DNA of 64,000 nucleotides from Runella zeae DSM 19591 (lineage in GTDB: Bacteria > Bacteroidota > Bacteroidia > Cytophagales > Spirosomataceae). A model generated the notes under the pieces. It made no database searches and was not told the DNA's origin. It saw only the letters and a program-made list of their open reading frames with translations. The position numbers were made by a program, and so were the translations under genes. Positions 60,483-64,000 of the stretch are shown piece after piece (the first letter of the stretch is position 1; each line of letters begins with the position of its first letter). Where the stretch lies: positions 41,120-105,119 of the forward strand of contig NZ_AUIF01000041.1 of the NCBI RefSeq assembly GCF_000423565.1, given 5' to 3'.

Positions 60483-60988
60483 TTACGTTTCTTGAAAATA
60501 CCCTACAAGCTTACGCCAATCAGCTGATAGGCTTGAAACGAGCCGATGGTAAGCGCAATTTTTTTGTGGTACCAGATCCTGAAAATGCCGAAACGGCCTT
60601 GGGTGCGCTACGAAATGAATTAGGGTGGCCAATTTTGCTTCTCGAATTTCCAGACAATGACATCGATGAAGGCAGTGTAACGACCGATACCCTTCAAGTA
60701 GGGCTGTCGGTGATGAAATACGTTGATACGAAAACCAAAGGGATTGATGAAATAAGGTCTCATATCTACGAAACTTGTGTGCCTTTGCTAGAGCAAATCA
60801 TCGCACGTCTGAAGAAGGACGCTTGGAGTAAAACGCTCAAGTATAATTGTGCACCGGTGCAAATAAGTACTAGGCTACAAGGGCAATGGATTGGACCCGT
60901 ATTAAATTACGCGTGGGGATACCGATACTCCGTAGAAATCAAAATATACCGGGATCCGTTTCGGGTCAATGCTTCGATGTGGTCTTAG
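60479..60988 (+). CDS. Phage tail-terminator-like protein, unknown
   Basis: The 169-residue product (TFLENTLQAYANQLIGLKRADGKRNFFVVPDPENAE...) starts in an ATGA overlap. Its size, its order after the connector genes and a mixed alpha/beta pattern resemble tail-completion or neck proteins. No motif decides. The next gene starts 40 bases on, inside a weak hairpin (CACCC...GGGTG). Confidence 0.6.
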   Translation: MITFLENTLQAYANQLIGLKRADGKRNFFVVPDPENAETALGALRNELGWPILLLEFPDNDIDEGSVTTDTLQVGLSVMKYVDTKTKGIDEIRSHIYETCVPLLEQIIARLKKDAWSKTLKYNCAPVQISTRLQGQWIGPVLNYAWGYRYSVEIKIYRDPFRVNASMWS

Positions 60989-61028
60989 TGTCCTATTCTT
61001 ATCGTAATAAAGCACCCTATTTTCGGGT

Positions 61029-62546
61029 ATGGGTGTTTCAATTTCTTCATTGCCAGCGGCTGCTTTTAGCCAAAATCGCATTGTGGCTACCTTCACGACC
61101 GATACTCCTTATGAAAACGAGGGGGTCTTGGCTGTCAATGATGTATATTTCACTGGCTCACTTTCTCCTAACATAGTAATCGAACTGCGATGGGGAGAGA
61201 ATCTACAGCGTTTTACGGCCAAAATCATTCCTCTTTCTAATAATGAAATCCCATCCGGTAATGGCCAAATTGCTCACCTCGGTACCATAAAAACTGTACT
61301 CGAAGCTAATTTCTACGTGAATAGGGATTTTACGCTGGAGGTTCCTAACGACCCTGATTTTCCACGCATTATTTTCACCGCGAAGCGCAAAGAAATTGGT
61401 CTCAACTTTTCGCCCTATGCTTTTCAGGGTGGATTAGTGCGAAGCCTCACCAATGGGGTTGCTACGAAGCTCAAGCAAAACCACGGCGTGAAATTAGAGT
61501 GCCAAATAAAAAGAGGACTAAATTATGAGACGATCTATGATGAGCGTCTGCCTTTTGGGGGGCGAACCTCAATCAAGGTTGACATTGCTAGCCTTCTCCA
61601 CGCCGAGCTAAAGCCCGATTTTCCGGGGAGCTGGGCGGGTTTTGCGCCGATTCGTCACACTGCTTCAGCGTTGAAATACCGGCTGCGGTATGCTGAAGCA
61701 AGTGCCCAAGTTGGAACCCCGGCAGTGACAACCGACAAAAACGTGATTTGGGGTGGCAATGGCTACTTAAGCGGCCTCAACAAGATACCTATTGATTGGG
61801 TAAGGGGAGAAAATAGTAACGCCGATCGGGCGCTCAGGCACGGTAGCAATATGAGAGTACTACAAATTGACGAACCTGCTTTCCTTACTTTTTTCAATAC
61901 AAGAGGCACTTACGCAGAAATCAACGTCAGGATAAGGGTAGAATACCAAGATGACAGCTTACAGACTTACAATTATCCAGCACTTGCTGGCGTCTCGCTC
62001 TACGAAAAAATTACTTTCGACGTAAGTTTCTTGGGGCTTAATGTGCCTGCGGTTAATCCCGAAAAAGGGGTAAAGTCTTATTACGTTTCGATTTGGGCTG
62101 GTTCGACACAGCTGCTTCAGGAGTACAGGTACTTCGTGGATTATGCGAATCGCGAAAATAAGCGATTTTTTCTATGGTGGAACTCACTTGGGGCTTGGGA
62201 TTCTTTCTGCACCTATGGAAAAGCAGCTAGTGAAACCAAATATACCAGTACCCAGATTGAAACAGTACTTGCGCATCAATATAGCACCAATCAAGCACCC
62301 CTGTCCGACTCAAACATTAAATCACATCGCAACTTTAGCGTAGCAAGTGGGAATGTTAGCTTGTCCCAAATAGATCTTTTTGAAGATTTTAAGCTGAGTC
62401 GCTACAAGTATGAATACGTTGGCGGCCAAGTGATTCCAATTGTAGTAAGTGCTGATGCGCTGGTAAATGAGACCGACGAAGAAAACTTCTACAACCATAC
62501 ATTTCAGTATCAGTACGCATTCAAAAACACTAATTACGATGGTTGA
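61029..62546 (+). CDS. Phage tail or baseplate protein, unknown
   Basis: The 505-residue protein is beta-rich (FTTDTPYENEGVLAVNDVYFTGSLSPNIVIELRWGENLQRF, VYTDDQLQTYNYPALAGVSLYEKITFDVSFLGLNVPAVNPEKG is the style of its later strands) with many aromatic residues and few Cys. No family is recognised. It overlaps the next gene by eight bases. The order after neck genes suggests a tail structural or baseplate protein. Confidence 0.6.
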   Translation: MGVSISSLPAAAFSQNRIVATFTTDTPYENEGVLAVNDVYFTGSLSPNIVIELRWGENLQRFTAKIIPLSNNEIPSGNGQIAHLGTIKTVLEANFYVNRDFTLEVPNDPDFPRIIFTAKRKEIGLNFSPYAFQGGLVRSLTNGVATKLKQNHGVKLECQIKRGLNYETIYDERLPFGGRTSIKVDIASLLHAELKPDFPGSWAGFAPIRHTASALKYRLRYAEASAQVGTPAVTTDKNVIWGGNGYLSGLNKIPIDWVRGENSNADRALRHGSNMRVLQIDEPAFLTFFNTRGTYAEINVRIRVEYQDDSLQTYNYPALAGVSLYEKITFDVSFLGLNVPAVNPEKGVKSYYVSIWAGSTQLLQEYRYFVDYANRENKRFFLWWNSLGAWDSFCTYGKAASETKYTSTQIETVLAHQYSTNQAPLSDSNIKSHRNFSVASGNVSLSQIDLFEDFKLSRYKYEYVGGQVIPIVVSADALVNETDEENFYNHTFQYQYAFKNTNYDG

Positions 62547-64000
62547 TGACATCTTCCCGCCCGGCTTCGTTCCGGGTGGTGATATAATTCCTGATGCAAC
62601 CCCTGCAGCGCCTACTGATTTGGATGCGACGCCAACCATTGGAAGCCTGAAAGGAGTACGTTCGAATGGTGTAGCTGAAGCATTAGATGACAAGGAGCCA
62701 ACGATAGAGCCGCCTACTGAAAATGCAGTACAAAAAGTGTGGGTTGGTACAAAAGAGTGGCGTGACTTACCAACTTGGATCCAAAGTCTCGTAGGACAAT
62801 TAATCAACGATGCACTAGAAGATTTTGACTGGCAACAGGTAAGTGATCAATTTAATCTTATCACCGAAGAGGCTGACCCGACTGTGCCAGCCCACGTTAA
62901 AAGCATCACCGAGGAGCAAAAAGAAGCCCTTGCATGGTTTTCCTCCAACTTCTCACGTGAGAACCTGACGCCTGGACACGTGGTCATTATTGGGCAGGAT
63001 GGCGATAGCCTACAAATTATGCCTTTGGGCGAGCTGCTTACGCCTTTTTTTCCGGCTCTTTCGTCGGTTCTGAGTGGGGTTGTGGCGCCGATTACAAGCC
63101 TTTCTATCGTGCAGCAGGTGAATGACATCAAGGTCACTTGGACAGACATCACCCGCAAAGCAGGTTATTATCAGGTGGAAATGCGGCATCGGATTCAAAA
63201 CGGGGATTGGACTCAATACGTGCTGCTTAATCAACCGGACTTCTCAGTAAAAGAACACCTGTGGGAACGAACCCACATTCCCACGGGGGTAACGCACGTA
63301 GGGGTACGGGTTCGCTACCTCGACAAAGAGAATGTGCCCTCTGAATGGAAATTGGCCGAAACTACCTTCAATTCAAATGCGCCGGTAATAACCGAAACGC
63401 TCTATGAGCGGGTGGCCTTTTCGGGTCGCTGGTGGAGTCAAGGGGCAGTGGTGGAAGAAACGCAGTACGAGCGGGTAGCCTACTCTGGTCGCTGGTGGAG
63501 CGAAACCGTGGCACCTGAACCCGAAGGGGATACGCCTCCTACAGCTCCTAATCCTATCGTAGTAGCCCGCAACGCGGCTAACCAGATCAATGTGACGATT
63601 CCTTTGGAATTGCCTCACAATCCTATGAGATTGTTTGAGCTAAATTACCGAGTTGTCGGCACGGAGGCTTGGCGGGTCTACACTAACACGGGTTTGTTGG
63701 CTGCTCCCGCGACTCCTGCGCTGCTGAGCGGCCCCAACAATGGACAAGCAAACTTTTCGTTTCTGCTCCAAAACGCCTACTTCACCCAAGGCCGCATCGA
63801 GGCGCGCGCCCGGAGCTGGCAAAACAGCGTTGCTTCTCCTTGGAGTACAATCGTAGCCGAGCCAATCAGTGGGGGCGGTGGTGGTAGTACCACGCTGCCA
63901 AGCAGCTACGTACTTCACTACTATATGAGTCAAGCCAACGGCTTTTTGGACTTGGTAGTTGAAAAGGGAGTAGATGGGCTACCCTATATCAGCGATAATG
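62539..64000 (+). CDS. Phage tail-fibre or receptor-type protein, 3' end missing
   Basis: The frame opens at ATG 62539 (MVDDIFPPGFVPGGD), eight bases before the end of the previous gene, and stays open to the window end, giving at least 487 residues. A fibronectin III-like segment follows (about 200-270: PITSLSIVQQVNDIKVTWTDITRKAGYYQVEMRHRIQNGDWTQYVLL) and another after about residue 330 (NPIVVARNAANQINVTIPLELPHNPMRLFELNYRVVGTEAWRVYTN). Between them is a 21-residue duplication with the GRWWS motif. Such modular proteins bind host surfaces. The missing end would hold the receptor tip. Confidence 0.75.
   Translation, partial: MVDDIFPPGFVPGGDIIPDATPAAPTDLDATPTIGSLKGVRSNGVAEALDDKEPTIEPPTENAVQKVWVGTKEWRDLPTWIQSLVGQLINDALEDFDWQQVSDQFNLITEEADPTVPAHVKSITEEQKEALAWFSSNFSRENLTPGHVVIIGQDGDSLQIMPLGELLTPFFPALSSVLSGVVAPITSLSIVQQVNDIKVTWTDITRKAGYYQVEMRHRIQNGDWTQYVLLNQPDFSVKEHLWERTHIPTGVTHVGVRVRYLDKENVPSEWKLAETTFNSNAPVITETLYERVAFSGRWWSQGAVVEETQYERVAYSGRWWSETVAPEPEGDTPPTAPNPIVVARNAANQINVTIPLELPHNPMRLFELNYRVVGTEAWRVYTNTGLLAAPATPALLSGPNNGQANFSFLLQNAYFTQGRIEARARSWQNSVASPWSTIVAEPISGGGGGSTTLPSSYVLHYYMSQANGFLDLVVEKGVDGLPYISDN
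63403..63528 (+). repeat. Two 63-base tandem repeats in the tail-fibre gene
   Basis: Two in-frame 63-base units begin at 63403 and 63466, coding YERVAFSGRWWSQGAVVEETQ and a diverged copy YERVAYSGRWWSETVAPEPEG. They sit between the fibronectin-like parts. Confidence 0.7.

Larger units (their letters stand above)
45105..64000 (+). mobile_element. Prophage integrated next to tRNA-Lys (right end outside window)
   Basis: From the tRNA to the window end every gene is on the plus strand and includes integrase, S49 prohead protease, major capsid, terminase subunits, portal and tail-like proteins, with many ATGA or TAATG overlaps. That is a tailed dsDNA phage head and tail module. The left border is set by the tRNA; the exact core is unknown because the second attachment site is not in the window. 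The 272 bases before the integrase hold a terminator, a GC-rich hairpin at 45231-45252 and no gene. Confidence 0.9.

Overview
The window reads as a chromosome segment of a Bacteroidota bacterium, most likely a Cytophagales/Spirosomataceae-type organism (Runella- or Emticicia-like; inferred from gene content, not proven). Supporting signs are several promoters with the Bacteroidota layout TTG-N20-TAnnTTTG, almost no Shine-Dalgarno sequences, many lipoproteins, a Gfo/Idh oxidoreductase with a Tat-type leader next to a tandem DUF1080 protein, and a DUF5916 outer-membrane protein. Genes are dense, on both strands, and often overlap or abut tail to tail.

Positions 1-45,031 are host chromosome. In order they hold: an RND efflux pair (adaptor truncated by the window start); a secreted DNA/RNA nuclease; an SPFH lipoprotein coupled to a 57-residue membrane protein; an MMPL/RND exporter; an M24 peptidase; TerC; a PLP aminotransferase with a ferredoxin-type reductase; an NlpC/P60 hydrolase; an arsenic locus (DoxX, ArsR, ArsM fused to an ArsN2-like acetyltransferase domain, with two matching ArsR-type operators); two exported proteins of unknown role; purL; the Gfo/Idh-DUF1080 pair; an EEP nuclease/phosphatase; a class A-like serine hydrolase; an FMN glutamate-synthase-like protein; dprA; an M48 protease; an aldo/keto reductase; a DegT aminotransferase divergent from nagA; a class C-like serine hydrolase; a Kelch protein; a fuconolactonase-like amidohydrolase; a tandem hairpin array; a HAD hydrolase; an AT-rich module of a PLD-type nuclease, a small coupled ORF and a Dam-type methyltransferase; DUF5916; and a fumarylacetoacetate-hydrolase-family enzyme.

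A tRNA-Lys(UUU) at 45,032-45,104 marks the border of an integrated tailed phage that continues past the right end. Its order is integrase, HTH-amidoligase with a small coupled ORF, a HicBA-like pair, two unknown genes, S49 protease with a nested scaffold, major capsid protein, small structural genes, terminase small and large subunits, portal, connectors, tail proteins, and a fibre-like protein cut by the window end. No repressor, replication or lysis gene is recognisable here, so these must lie further right or be unfamiliar.

The strongest leads for new biology are the ArsM-ArsN2 fusion with its degenerate acetyl-CoA loop and paired operators, the phage HTH-amidoligase plus coupled small protein, and the PLD nuclease/methyltransferase module. 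All functions are inferred from sequence motifs read by eye; no database search was run.
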